A program made the translations under genes and the position numbers. DNA of 31,311 nt from an uncultured Flavobacteriales bacterium (GTDB lineage Bacteria > Bacteroidota > Bacteroidia > Flavobacteriales > Crocinitomicaceae): positions 1-31,311 of the forward strand of contig CAMLIF010000033.1 of NCBI GenBank assembly GCA_946479985.1. Direction: 5' to 3'. The notes below the pieces were generated by a model. It had not been told where the DNA came from. It did not search any database and saw only the letters and a list, made by a program, of their open reading frames with translations. The stretch's first letter is position 1, and each line of letters begins with the position of its first letter. Of this stretch, positions 16,458 to 25,507 are shown one piece after another.

Positions 16458-17611
16458 CAGATCTTTCCTTGTTGTTTTAATTCAATCATCGCAGCTTCCA
16501 GGGTTCTCATATCTTCCTCGGTTGTGAATCCGTTTATTGAAAAACGTAAGTATACTTTATCATTCTCAGGCATAACAGGAATCTCGATCTTGTATTTCTC
16601 GCGCAATTCGCGTTTCAATTCCATCGGATTATTGGTTTTAACCGGAATGCTTCCCATCTGTCCGAAAAACTCACTTGTCAAAGGTGCCAAAGGTTCTGAT
16701 CCGGCAATTGCACAGAAGCGCGGAAGCCATTTTAAAACCATTGCTTTACTTTCTTCAGAAACCTTTTTCCAGTTGTATTGCCTCATGAATTCAATTGAAG
16801 CAGGAATGGTCAAATACGCTGTAAAATCTCTAGTCCCGTTGAACTGATGATAATCGTACAACTGAGAATTGCTTGGATAAGCGGCTTCATAGCCCCAGCT
16901 TACGATCAACGGATCTAAAGCCAATTGATGTTCTTTCTTCACATACAAAAACGACGATCCTTTCGAAGTCATCATCCATTTGTGGCAAGCTCCGGTGTAA
17001 TAATCCGGATCCAGGTTCCGGATCGATAAATCAATATGTGCCGGAACGTGTGCTCCATCAATATAAACAGGAATTCCGCGTTTTTTTGCTTCTGTACAGA
17101 TCTCTGCTACCGGCAGAATAATTCCCGTTGGCGAAGTAATTTGACTGATAAAGATCAGCTTCGTTTTCTCACTTGCACCTTTCCAGAAATCTTCCAGGAA
17201 TTTCTCCTTCGTAGTCAACGGCAAAGTAATAGGCTGGCGGACATACTTCGCTCCTTTTTCCTGGCAGTAAAATTTCCAGGTTCTGTCGCAGGCACCATAT
17301 TCGATGTTCGTCGAGAGCACCTCATCGCCCGGTTTCAAAGAAAAGTTCTTCGCCACCACGTTCACCGCGTAGGTCGGATTCTGAACAAAGATCAGGTCTT
17401 CGCTGTCGCAATCGATGAACTTTGCCAATGCATTTCTACTCTCTTTCAGCAAGGCCGGACCGGTATTTACGATAAACTCTACCGGATCTTTTTCCAATTC
17501 CAGCTGCAGACGCTGATATTCTTCAAAAATAGGTTTCGGCGAAGCACCGAATGATCCGAAATTGAGAAAAGTGATGTCGGGACGAAGTAAAAAGAGATCC
17601 TTGATTTGCAT
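16457..17611 (-). CDS. Class V PLP-dependent aminotransferase (isopenicillin-N-epimerase/cysteine-desulfurase-like)
   Basis: A 384-residue fold-type I PLP enzyme. The N-terminus FLNFGSFGASPKPIFE is the substrate/phosphate region typical of isopenicillin-N-epimerase-like proteins. VYIDGAH (D185) contacts the PLP ring nitrogen and H210-K211 in GACHKWMM supplies the Schiff-base lysine. The C-terminal domain has LRFSINGFTTEEDM. The open frame extends 30 bp upstream to a TTG, but the ATG at 17611 gives the family-like start MQIKDLFLL, so I use it. The reaction (epimerase, desulfurase or lyase) cannot be decided from sequence. It is the first gene of a unit with aroK. Confidence 0.9.
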   Translation of the reverse strand: MQIKDLFLLRPDITFLNFGSFGASPKPIFEEYQRLQLELEKDPVEFIVNTGPALLKESRNALAKFIDCDSEDLIFVQNPTYAVNVVAKNFSLKPGDEVLSTNIEYGACDRTWKFYCQEKGAKYVRQPITLPLTTKEKFLEDFWKGASEKTKLIFISQITSPTGIILPVAEICTEAKKRGIPVYIDGAHVPAHIDLSIRNLDPDYYTGACHKWMMTSKGSSFLYVKKEHQLALDPLIVSWGYEAAYPSNSQLYDYHQFNGTRDFTAYLTIPASIEFMRQYNWKKVSEESKAMVLKWLPRFCAIAGSEPLAPLTSEFFGQMGSIPVKTNNPMELKRELREKYKIEIPVMPENDKVYLRFSINGFTTEEDMRTLEAAMIELKQQGKI

Positions 17612-17771
17612 GAGTGAGTTTTGATGAGTGAAATTAAACAATCGGCGTCAAACTTTCCCACAGATTCGCAGATTATTAGGCTAACCCACCAGACTAGCCT
17701 TTATTAAGATACACTTATTATCACCACAGCAACAAACTGATAAACTACTTGAGATAGATTACATTTGAATT

Positions 17772-17894
17772 ATGAAACGCCTCATCACACTAACATGTCT
17801 TTTCTTTGCTTTTTCAGGCAGCGCACAAAGATTTACCCTCAACGGAATGAAAACAACCGCAAGAGTTCTGACTTTTGTGAAATCAAACAACTAA
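17772..17894 (+). CDS. 40-residue signal-peptide ORF, possible small secreted peptide or truncated remnant
   Basis: ATG at 17772 opens a frame of 40 residues beginning MKRLITLTCLFFAFSGSAQ, a convincing Bacteroidota signal peptide with cleavage after SAQ. Only about 21 residues follow (RFTLNGMKTTARVLTFVKSNN) before TAA. The next gene starts 5 bp later in another frame. Either this is a small secreted peptide co-translated with its neighbour, or it is the surviving 5' end of an exported-protein gene broken by a frameshift or deletion. Confidence 0.45.
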   Translation: MKRLITLTCLFFAFSGSAQRFTLNGMKTTARVLTFVKSNN

Positions 17895-17899
17895 ACGTA

Positions 17900-18346
17900 A
17901 TGGACAATTTTAGTTTAGGTCAACATATTGAGAAACACTATTCATGGAAAGGAAAATACGCATATGAAGAAGGCTTTCCTATTGAAGATTCATTCGATTT
18001 TGAATTAAAGGTTCAGTATAACGAAGGAAGTTTTCACGGTATTGCTATAGAAGAAGAATTCACTAAACTGTCCGGCGAAACCGCTTCCGTAAAAGGTTTT
18101 ATAGATGGCGATCACATAAGTTTTTTTAAACAGTATCCGTTCAAGTTTGAAGAACTGGAAGATGGAATAACCATTATTGATCGGCAGGAAAGAGGACATA
18201 CCGTAGTATATGATGGTTATTTTAGTATAGAAAAGAATCGTTGGGAAGGACACTGGGAAATCACATTTGATGAAATAAAAATCCTCAATGAAGAATACGA
18301 AATCTTTGATTGGGGATTTTGGTACATGAACGGCAGAAGACCTTGA
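17900..18346 (+). CDS. Conserved-looking hypothetical protein
   Basis: Using the ATG at 17900, this is a 148-residue soluble acidic protein (MDNFSLGQHIEKHYSWKG) with alternating strands, aromatic residues and a C-terminal IFDWGFWYMNGRRP. I do not recognise a family; the pattern of short strands (SFHGIAIEEEFTKLSG, ASVKGFIDGDHISFFKQYP) suggests a beta-barrel or lipocalin-type fold. A longer frame back to a TTG at 17765 exists, but its extra 45 residues overlap the signal-peptide ORF in another frame and look non-coding. Confidence 0.65.
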   Translation: MDNFSLGQHIEKHYSWKGKYAYEEGFPIEDSFDFELKVQYNEGSFHGIAIEEEFTKLSGETASVKGFIDGDHISFFKQYPFKFEELEDGITIIDRQERGHTVVYDGYFSIEKNRWEGHWEITFDEIKILNEEYEIFDWGFWYMNGRRP

Positions 18347-18389
18347 ACAGCTAACTTCGTGGTCTAAACAACAACTTGCAAATCGAACT

Positions 18390-18818
18390 TTGAAAAAATA
18401 TTCCCTCTTTCAAAAACTACTGTTCCAGGTGAAAATCGTTTTGGCGTTTTTCTTCGGTCTGGCTTTTTTCATAAATACTTTAAACCGCTTTTACCATAGA
18501 GCAGAATTACGTTTCAGTCTTTCTCCCTTTGAATGGATTTTACTTGTAACAACTTTTCTCGTCTTTATAAACACCAAAGGAATTAAGATCTTCGTTCTTT
18601 TAGTTTTTACCTTATTTTCGGTCCAGGCAACACGTGATGCGTTTCTATTCCATCGATCCGGAACACCACGTGGCTTGCTCTTAAAGGAATTATTTGATTT
18701 TCTTGATTTGGATTCGTCAATAGTTTATCTCGCACACATGATTATTTACATCATGCTTTGCTGGCTGATGTTTATTTCGTCAAAAGCAAAGAATAACCAA
18801 CTCCTGGACCAGGACTAA
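18390..18818 (+). CDS. Small membrane protein of unknown function
   Basis: A 142-residue protein starting with TTG (then KKYSLFQK, a normal-looking N-terminus); no usable ATG lies near. Four hydrophobic stretches are seen: about 14-30 (VKIVLAFFFGLAFFI), 46-60 (EWILLVTTFLVFI), 64-80 (IKIFVLLVFTLFSVQ) and 111-129 (IVYLAHMIIYIMLCWLMFI). No family recognised. It follows the preceding hypothetical gene by 43 bp. Near-identical 13-bp direct repeats lie on either side (18353-18365 and 18846-18858). Confidence 0.62.
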   Translation: MKKYSLFQKLLFQVKIVLAFFFGLAFFINTLNRFYHRAELRFSLSPFEWILLVTTFLVFINTKGIKIFVLLVFTLFSVQATRDAFLFHRSGTPRGLLLKELFDFLDLDSSIVYLAHMIIYIMLCWLMFISSKAKNNQLLDQD

Positions 18819-18876
18819 AACGCAAAGGCATCTTTGTGGCTTGGGAACTTCGTAGTCTCACGCTACCAGAGTACAA

Positions 18877-19275
18877 TTAAGTCGTAAACTGCTTCAACCA
18901 GACTTTCGCATCTTCCCCATTCGAAAAGCTTTTCATCGGGATTGGCGGTTTCTTTAACGCAAAGACCATTTTCATAATCAGTTGAGACAATCCCGGTTTT
19001 GAAACCATGGCCATAGCCGAATAGATTTCAGGAACCATTTCCGATGAGAACTTCCGGGTTTCTTTGTCCGGAACGGGAGAATCGCTCAAATAAATCAGCA
19101 ATGGAACCGGTTTGTTGCCCGTAATCTCTTTTACCAAAGCAACATTTCCTTTGATCAGTTCTACCGTTCGCTTTACACTTTTCGACAGCGAAACCAAATA
19201 ACCATCTTCGAACCAATAGGCAGCAATTTCACCTTCCCAGGTTTGTCTGTCAATTGGAATCTGTACGGTATTCAT
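18877..19275 (-). CDS. DUF7793/STAS-SEC14-like domain protein
   Basis: A 132-residue soluble protein. The pattern YWFEDGYLVSLSKSVKRTVE, LIYLSDSPVPDKETRKF, AMAMVSKPGLSQLIMKMVF and PPIPMKSFSNGEDAKVWLKQF matches a family common in Bacteroidota that I recall as DUF7793 or STAS/SEC14-like. The fold is probably an alpha/beta STAS-like domain of roughly this length. Its role is not known. It begins 12 bp after the stop of pepT on the same strand, so it is probably the second gene of the pepT transcript. Confidence 0.75.
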   Translation of the reverse strand: MNTVQIPIDRQTWEGEIAAYWFEDGYLVSLSKSVKRTVELIKGNVALVKEITGNKPVPLLIYLSDSPVPDKETRKFSSEMVPEIYSAMAMVSKPGLSQLIMKMVFALKKPPIPMKSFSNGEDAKVWLKQFTT

Positions 19276-19287
19276 CTTTATTTGAAA

Positions 19288-20547
19288 TTAATGTCTTTGA
19301 CTATTGTGCTTTTCCCAAATCTGAACCAGTTCAATCAACGTATCAACTGCTTTCTGCATGTCCTGAATACTCACATATTCCTGGCGGCTGTGGATCCCCA
19401 TTTCTCCGGTGAAAACATTCGGGCAAGGCAATCCCATAAACGATAAGCGCGAACCATCCGTTCCACCGCGGATAATAGTTGGTTTCGGAGTAATTCCGGC
19501 TTTTTTCATTGCTTCGATGGCGTAATCTGTCACGAACGGAACTTTGCTGATCACTTCCTTCATGTTTCTGTATTGCTCCGTTACTTTCGAAGTATAGGCT
19601 GCTCCCGGAAATTTGGCGATTGTTTCTTTCAGAATGCCTTCCAAACGAGCTTCATGTTCTGCCAGTTTGCCTGTAATGTGATCGCGAATGATAAATGAAA
19701 CGGTTGTTTCTTCCAGTCCGCCTGAAACAGAAGTCGGATGTACAAATCCTTCCCGGTCCTGCGTGGCTTCCGGACACCATTCGTTCAACGGTAATGAGTT
19801 TACAAAAGCACTCGCAACTTTCATTGCATGAACCATTTTCCCTTTCGCATAACCCGGATGGGCGCTCACTCCTGTAATAACAAAAGTCATAGCATCTGCA
19901 GAAAACGATTCGTCTTCAATTGCTCCCAATTCTCCCGAATCAAGTGTATAGCCATAATGTGCATTCAGGCGCTGCATATCTATCTGTTCTACACCACGAC
20001 CAACTTCTTCGTCAGGTGTAAACAAAATGCGGATTTTTCCATGAGGAATCTGCGGATTTTTGATCAGCTGTTCTGCCAGATCCATAATAATTGCCACACC
20101 AGCTTTATCGTCAGCGCCCAAAAGCGTTGTTCCGGAAGCGGTAATGATATCATCACCTATTCGTTCTTTTAGATACGGATGTTTTTCTGTTGTGATAACC
20201 TGCGACGGATCTTCCGGTAAAACGATCGGCTCGCCGGTATAATTTCTATGAACGATTGGTTTCACATTTGTTCCGGAACAATCAGGCGCGGTGTCCATGT
20301 GCGAGCAAAAACAAATAGTTGGAATATTCGGTTTGTCTGATGTAGCAGGAATAGTTGCGTAAACATAGCCCCATTCATCCATTTCAGCATCCGTAACTCC
20401 AATAGCTTTTAATTCTTCTACCAATACTTTCGACAAATCTTTTTGTTTTTCCGTAGATGGAAAACGTGTAGCTTCAGGATCTGACTGAGTATCAATTTGA
20501 ACATAACGAAGAAAGCGTTCTTCAACGGAGTATGATGCTTGTTTCAT
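19288..20547 (-). CDS. pepT: Peptidase T (tripeptide aminopeptidase)
   Basis: A 419-residue M20B metallopeptidase that removes the N-terminal residue from tripeptides in the cytoplasm. Zinc-site motifs are in place: SHMDTAPD (H83, D85), GADDKAG (bridging Asp at 146/147), FTPDEEVGRG (catalytic and ligand Glu 180/181), the TLDSGELG ligand region, and IHSRQEYV near the C-terminus. RGGTDGSRLSFMGLPCPN is the typical family block. Length matches PepT. No signal peptide. With the exported M14, S9 and M1 peptidases it would finish breakdown of imported peptides. Confidence 0.96.
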   Translation of the reverse strand: MKQASYSVEERFLRYVQIDTQSDPEATRFPSTEKQKDLSKVLVEELKAIGVTDAEMDEWGYVYATIPATSDKPNIPTICFCSHMDTAPDCSGTNVKPIVHRNYTGEPIVLPEDPSQVITTEKHPYLKERIGDDIITASGTTLLGADDKAGVAIIMDLAEQLIKNPQIPHGKIRILFTPDEEVGRGVEQIDMQRLNAHYGYTLDSGELGAIEDESFSADAMTFVITGVSAHPGYAKGKMVHAMKVASAFVNSLPLNEWCPEATQDREGFVHPTSVSGGLEETTVSFIIRDHITGKLAEHEARLEGILKETIAKFPGAAYTSKVTEQYRNMKEVISKVPFVTDYAIEAMKKAGITPKPTIIRGGTDGSRLSFMGLPCPNVFTGEMGIHSRQEYVSIQDMQKAVDTLIELVQIWEKHNSQRH

Positions 20548-20639
20548 GGAAAAAATTTGAAGTAAATTTAAACAGTAAATGCTTATTCCAATCGTTTATC
20601 GCAATGAATTGCCTGATTTTTATTTTACATTCGTAATCT

Positions 20640-22571
20640 ATGAAATCGCTTACCATTCTTACCTTCTGGATTTTACTGATCTTACCATCTTTTGTAAACG
20701 CACAGGAACTGCCCGAAAACTTTCCACAGCTGGAAGCCGTCTACAAACATTTGAATGCTCAGATGAACTTTCCGTGCGACAACTGTTATTATGAGCTGGC
20801 AAAGAAAATGGACGGTTATTACCTCATTGTAGTGGCATACAACGACACGAAACACGACAACGTTGAATATGTTAAGCTTTGGGATGCTGCTACGAAGAAA
20901 TACCTGGCAATTGACCTGGATAAGTATTCCAATCGGCAAACCATGGATGAAAACATCAGCTTTGGTCATGAAGGAATTAAGCAAAAGCAGGGAAACTGCG
21001 ACTTCAATTATTTATTCGGCTATGAGAATTACACTACAGATCTGATCAAATACCTTGAAAGTAAAATCAGTTTAAAAAACAACGAACTGGAAATGCTTGC
21101 ACGCGCCTATTCTACTGAAGCAACAAATTTCATTCACCCGAATATTTCAGGAGCCATTATTTCAGAATCCAAGAATCTTCCAACTCCCGATTACGAAAAA
21201 GTTGGCTCCGAGCGCATCAATTCGTTTATCGAACGGGCTGAGAAAAGTTTGAGTTATTATAAGCAGATCAAAAAAAATGATCCTGATTACAAACCCCGTC
21301 TGATAGAAGATATTGACCTGAAGATCAACAACGACCTGATGCATTACTATCAAACATTAACGGTGGTAAAAGAACCGTTGCTGGCAAAATCTTTCCTGGA
21401 CAGAGTTCACTTCTCGGAAAGTGAAACAGCTGCTGCCAAAGCAATACTGGACGCTTGTGAAACAGGAAGTATTTTCATTCCCCAGGGCGATAACGATTCC
21501 TATCCGATCTGGTATGTTCAGACTAAACTCAACTATAGAACAGATGTTTCTGTTATCCATTCGGTGCTTTTATACACTTCGTGGTATTTTGATTATGCAA
21601 AACAAACCTGTGCGGCAAAATTATCGCTCACACTTGATGAACATAAATCGCTCAGTAATGGCGTAGTCAGTATTGAAGAATCAATCTTAGATATCCCAAC
21701 TTACAAAGAATGGATGAAAGAGCTGCGGACTGAAATGGCAAAAGATTCAGAGTTCGATTATCCGGAGGTTCCGGGAGTTTTTTCTTTTGAAGGAGGTGAA
21801 ACCCCGTTTACATTCTATGTTGAATCACCTTATCTATCCGTGGTGGACGTTGCACTCACAGACCTGATCGCGAATAATCCGGATCGTAAAATATATGTTT
21901 CACACCCAACTATTTTTGAAGATTTCGATGTAAAGGGACATTTCACTTTCCGGGGACCAATTTTCGAGTTCAACCCGGCTGAAGAAGTGAGTTACATTGA
22001 TGAAAAAACCATTGAAATTTTTAAAAACAATCTGAATAATCCGGCAATGCAATTTTCAGTTAATTCGAGCCCGGTCGAACTTTGGATGTTCGATTCCTGG
22101 GGACTCACTCTGGCATACGCTCACTCATCTGACTTACCCGGTTACACTGAGTTATATGAACTATACAAACAGAAAATCAACGTGAATGAACTCATTAAAG
22201 CGAATGAACAAAGAACGTTAAGCTCTTATCAATCGGCCGTTGAAGCAACCTCTTCTTCTGATTTAGATGAGTTATTGAAACTTTACACTCCAACAGCACT
22301 GAAAATGCTGAAAGGTATTTCCGAAACTAAACCAATAACAGCGAAAGACCTGGAAACACTTTCCTTCATTCAAAACTTCTTTCTTCCAAGTATCAGAGGG
22401 ATGGACCTGAGTAAAAAGATTCCGTTGACCGGCACACAGAAAAAAATGGCAAACGAACTGAAATTAAAAGTTGATCGATTGGTCGATTTAAAGATAAACA
22501 GGGGAAACCTGGAGTGGAGTCTGGAGTTTTTAGAATCGATTCAAGGCTTGTTCGATAATTACGAAATGTAA
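20640..22571 (+). CDS. Secreted protein resembling the soluble C-terminal part of DUF2723 proteins
   Basis: A 643-residue exported protein with a signal peptide (residues 1-21, ending VNA-QE). The N-terminal part (about 25-130) has a CDNC pair and no recognised domain. Residues 281-315 read PQGDNDSYPIWY (283-292 core), then R300-T-D-V and HSVLLYTSWY. This closely resembles the GDND-(T/S)-(Y/F)-P-xWY plus RTDV plus SLLxTxWY blocks I know from the soluble tail of DUF2723 membrane glycosyltransferase-like proteins. IANNPDRKIYV near residue 417 matches the later NxxxRPIY block. The hydrophobic multi-pass part of DUF2723 is absent, so this is a free-standing secreted version. Helical, possibly TPR-like, segments follow to the C-terminus. 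It is divergent from pepT, with 92 bp between starts. Function unknown. Confidence 0.75.
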   Translation: MKSLTILTFWILLILPSFVNAQELPENFPQLEAVYKHLNAQMNFPCDNCYYELAKKMDGYYLIVVAYNDTKHDNVEYVKLWDAATKKYLAIDLDKYSNRQTMDENISFGHEGIKQKQGNCDFNYLFGYENYTTDLIKYLESKISLKNNELEMLARAYSTEATNFIHPNISGAIISESKNLPTPDYEKVGSERINSFIERAEKSLSYYKQIKKNDPDYKPRLIEDIDLKINNDLMHYYQTLTVVKEPLLAKSFLDRVHFSESETAAAKAILDACETGSIFIPQGDNDSYPIWYVQTKLNYRTDVSVIHSVLLYTSWYFDYAKQTCAAKLSLTLDEHKSLSNGVVSIEESILDIPTYKEWMKELRTEMAKDSEFDYPEVPGVFSFEGGETPFTFYVESPYLSVVDVALTDLIANNPDRKIYVSHPTIFEDFDVKGHFTFRGPIFEFNPAEEVSYIDEKTIEIFKNNLNNPAMQFSVNSSPVELWMFDSWGLTLAYAHSSDLPGYTELYELYKQKINVNELIKANEQRTLSSYQSAVEATSSSDLDELLKLYTPTALKMLKGISETKPITAKDLETLSFIQNFFLPSIRGMDLSKKIPLTGTQKKMANELKLKVDRLVDLKINRGNLEWSLEFLESIQGLFDNYEM

Positions 22572-22612
22572 ATTCGAATAAGCTGCTGCAGAATTATTCT
22601 GATCCAAACAAT

Positions 22613-22620
22613 TATCTTCG
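22613..22620 (+). promoter_or_regulatory. Possible -7 promoter element TATCTTCG, four bases before the next start codon
   Basis: TATCTTCG matches the Bacteroidota -7 consensus TAnnTTTG in all but one position and ends 4 bp before the ATG at 22625, implying a leaderless or nearly leaderless mRNA. A clear TTTG-type -33 box is not seen, so this remains weak. Confidence 0.25.
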
Positions 22621-22624
22621 CTTC

Positions 22625-23149
22625 ATGAGTTCTGTAACTGATTTCTTACTTGATTTCAAATCTCACCGCGATTTTAAAAAGACCATTCCGCTTTTAGTGG
22701 AAAACGATTCGCTGCGGAATGCTGTTTTTAACGAAATTTCCAGTGAAACTTATCCTTTTCCGGAATACAGTTCCTGGATTGCCATTCATTTCTTTGAAAA
22801 GTATCCTGCATATTTCACCCGGGAAAAATGCGATTTCCTGATTGAAATTCTCCTGAAGACGAAGAATCATACCGTTCAGCGAAATATCTGTACTGTATTG
22901 TGGCATTTTAAAGGTGATCTGACAGAACGAACTGATTTGCTGGACAAGCTCTTCTTCTTCCTGGCAGAAACGGATTCTTTACCCGCTTTACGCATTCACG
23001 CGCTGAAAAACATTGAACTCCATTACCTTAAAAAATATCCTGAATTGCTGACGGAAGTTTTCTCTGTTCTCGAATTACTGGAACAGCACGACCTTCCTTC
23101 CATCCGATCCATGATCCGCAATTTTTATAAAAAGTATAAAACAAAATAG
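22625..23149 (+). CDS. HEAT-like helical repeat protein
   Basis: A 174-residue soluble, almost entirely helical protein. Paired helices repeat about every 35-40 residues (YPFPEYSSWIAIHFFEKYPA, KCDFLIEILLKTKNHTVQRN, DLLDKLFFFLAETDSLPALR, PELLTEVFSVLELLEQHDLP), the layout of an ARM/HEAT-type fold. No catalytic motif. Its stop (TAG at 23147-23149) is separated from the ATG of the S9 peptidase by one base, so the two are certainly close partners in one transcript. Partner and role unknown. Confidence 0.72.
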   Translation: MSSVTDFLLDFKSHRDFKKTIPLLVENDSLRNAVFNEISSETYPFPEYSSWIAIHFFEKYPAYFTREKCDFLIEILLKTKNHTVQRNICTVLWHFKGDLTERTDLLDKLFFFLAETDSLPALRIHALKNIELHYLKKYPELLTEVFSVLELLEQHDLPSIRSMIRNFYKKYKTK

Positions 23150-23150
23150 T

Positions 23151-25496
23151 ATGTTCCGTAATCTCATTTTACTCAGTTGTCTCACGTTTTGGAACATCGC
23201 CAATACTCAGGAATTCCGATTGGAAGAAATCATGAAAGGGCCGGAGTTTGCCGGGTATATGCCGGAAGAACCACGCTGGTGCGTTGACAACAGCACACTT
23301 ATTTTCTCTTATCAAAAAGCAGGAGATTTAGCAGCTTCTCCATATGTCTTTAAGGTAGGAAGTGAGAATCCGGAAATTGAACAAGTGGCTATAAAAGATC
23401 ATGAATTGGTTCATTTACCAACTACTTCTCACAATCAGAAACGCTTCCAGAACTATTACTATAACGATAACGGGAATCTGAATTGTTACGACTATAAAAC
23501 GAAAACAACTCGCACAATCTATTCGGCTTCTGAAACAATTGGATCTGTTCAGCGTTCGACTGACGGAAAGCTCATTTTCTTTGAGATCGGTCAAAACATT
23601 TTCTGTTACAATGAGTTGGTTCCCGGAATCGCTCAAATCACCAATTTCAGACAGGACAATCCACCTTCTCAGTCTTCAGCAGATTCTACTTATTTACAAA
23701 AACAGCAGCGCGAATTGTTTCCTTACATTCAATTACAGGACGCAAAGCAAAAATGGAATGAGGATCATGCTACAGAACGCAGCTTTCCGTCAGAAATCTA
23801 TTTCGGAAAATCAGAACGCATTCAGAATACAACTGTGAGCCCGAACGGGAATTTTGTGTGTTTTAATGTTCACCGCGACAGTTACGACGAACCGACCGGT
23901 TACGAAGTCTTCATTACCGAAGATGGAATCACCCAAAAACGCAATGCCCGGCCAAAAGTGAGCGATAATGATCCGAGCGATAAACTAGGAATATACAATC
24001 GACTGACCGATTCTGTTTATTACATTTCCTTTTCAACATTAACCGATATCAAAAAGAAACCTGCTTATCTGAAAGAATACGGCGATACCGACGAACATTA
24101 CTCCGAAAACAGAAAACTCTCAATTCACGCTCCAATTGCAAACGAACAAAACAACACAGCTCTAATCGATATTCGTACTTATGACAATAAAGACCGCTGG
24201 ATCGTTCTACTTGATTTCGAAACCGGAAAACTGAAAGAATTAAATCATCAGCACGATGAAGCATGGATTGGCGGCCCTGGAATTTCAGGCTGGAACGAAG
24301 AAATAGCAACACTTGGCTGGCTAAATAACGAAGTGTGTTATTTTCAAAGCGAAGAAACCGGTTATTCTCACCTGTATTCGCTGAACACCAAAACCGGGGC
24401 AAAAAAACAACTGACTTCCGGGAATTGGGAAGTGTATGAAACCATTCTTTCGCACGACAAAAAATCTATCTGGTTCCTAGCAAACAAAATCCATCCAGGG
24501 GTTCGCAACGGCTATAAACTGGATGTTGCTTCCGGGAAAATAACTGCGCTTTTCGAAGGTTATTTCGGAATTGAATGGACACTTTCTACAGACGAGACCA
24601 AATGGGCGATCCGCAAATCGACAACTACACAACCATGGGAATTATATTACGCTGCTAACAAGGAAAAAGCAGTTCTCATCCCAATTGTAAAAACAGGAAC
24701 CGAAGCTTACAAAAAGTTGCCGCTACAAACACCGGAGATCATTACCATTCCAACTTCCGACGGTCAACTGGCTTATGCGCGAATCTACAAACCTGCAAAA
24801 TCGAACGGGGCCGCAGTTTTGTTCGTTCACGGCGCCGGATATTTGCAAAATGCTCATTATTACTGGAGTTACTACCAGCGCGAAATGCTTTTTCACCAAA
24901 AACTGGCTGCCGAAGGCTACACCGTTCTGGATGTTGACTACAGAGCAAGTGAAGGTTATGGCAGAAACTGGCGGACCGATATTTATCGTTCCATGGGTGA
25001 ACGTGATCTGAACGACTACATCGACGCGAAAAAGTATTTAGTAAAAGAACTGGGAATTGATTCTGCCCGTGTTGGTATTTACGGCGGAAGTTACGGCGGA
25101 TTCATCACCCTGATGGGATTATTGAAAACCCCAGGAACATTTGCCTGTGGTGCTGCGCTGCGTTCTGTTACCGATTGGGCGCACTACAATCACGAATACA
25201 CCAGCAACATTTTGAATTACCCGGGAACTGATCCGAAAGCTTACGAGGTCAGCAGTCCGATCTACTACGCACAGAACCTACAGGATCCGTTGCTCATGCT
25301 TCACGGAATGGTCGACGACAACGTTCAGTTCCAGGATATCATTCGTTTAAATCAGCGCTTTATTGAATTAGGAAAGACGAATTACACCCTGGCTGTTTTC
25401 CCTACCGAGACACACGGATTTACTTACACTCCGGCCTGGGTAGATGAATACAGACGGATTTACGAATTGTTCAACGTCCATTTATTGGGTAAATAA
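23151..25496 (+). CDS. S9 family dipeptidyl-peptidase IV-like serine peptidase
   Basis: A 781-residue exported peptidase. Residues 1-19 (MFRNLILLSCLTFWNIANT) are a signal peptide. Residues about 25-530 form the DPP IV-type beta-propeller. The alpha/beta-hydrolase domain has the nucleophile S647 in GIYGGSYGGF, the Asp in LHGMVDDNVQF (722/723) and H755 in PTETHGFTY. DYRASEGYGRNW is a conserved loop of the hydrolase domain. DPP IV enzymes release N-terminal dipeptides, usually after Pro or Ala. The propeller glutamate motif used to bind the substrate N-terminus was not located with certainty, so a related acylpeptidase specificity is possible. It starts one base after the HEAT-like gene. Confidence 0.92.
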   Translation: MFRNLILLSCLTFWNIANTQEFRLEEIMKGPEFAGYMPEEPRWCVDNSTLIFSYQKAGDLAASPYVFKVGSENPEIEQVAIKDHELVHLPTTSHNQKRFQNYYYNDNGNLNCYDYKTKTTRTIYSASETIGSVQRSTDGKLIFFEIGQNIFCYNELVPGIAQITNFRQDNPPSQSSADSTYLQKQQRELFPYIQLQDAKQKWNEDHATERSFPSEIYFGKSERIQNTTVSPNGNFVCFNVHRDSYDEPTGYEVFITEDGITQKRNARPKVSDNDPSDKLGIYNRLTDSVYYISFSTLTDIKKKPAYLKEYGDTDEHYSENRKLSIHAPIANEQNNTALIDIRTYDNKDRWIVLLDFETGKLKELNHQHDEAWIGGPGISGWNEEIATLGWLNNEVCYFQSEETGYSHLYSLNTKTGAKKQLTSGNWEVYETILSHDKKSIWFLANKIHPGVRNGYKLDVASGKITALFEGYFGIEWTLSTDETKWAIRKSTTTQPWELYYAANKEKAVLIPIVKTGTEAYKKLPLQTPEIITIPTSDGQLAYARIYKPAKSNGAAVLFVHGAGYLQNAHYYWSYYQREMLFHQKLAAEGYTVLDVDYRASEGYGRNWRTDIYRSMGERDLNDYIDAKKYLVKELGIDSARVGIYGGSYGGFITLMGLLKTPGTFACGAALRSVTDWAHYNHEYTSNILNYPGTDPKAYEVSSPIYYAQNLQDPLLMLHGMVDDNVQFQDIIRLNQRFIELGKTNYTLAVFPTETHGFTYTPAWVDEYRRIYELFNVHLLGK

Positions 25497-25507
25497 TCCG
25501 GATTCGC

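Noticed and set aside
17765..17899. TTG-initiated extension of the 148-residue hypothetical protein
   Set aside because: It overlaps a better signal-peptide ORF in another frame and its residues look non-coding.
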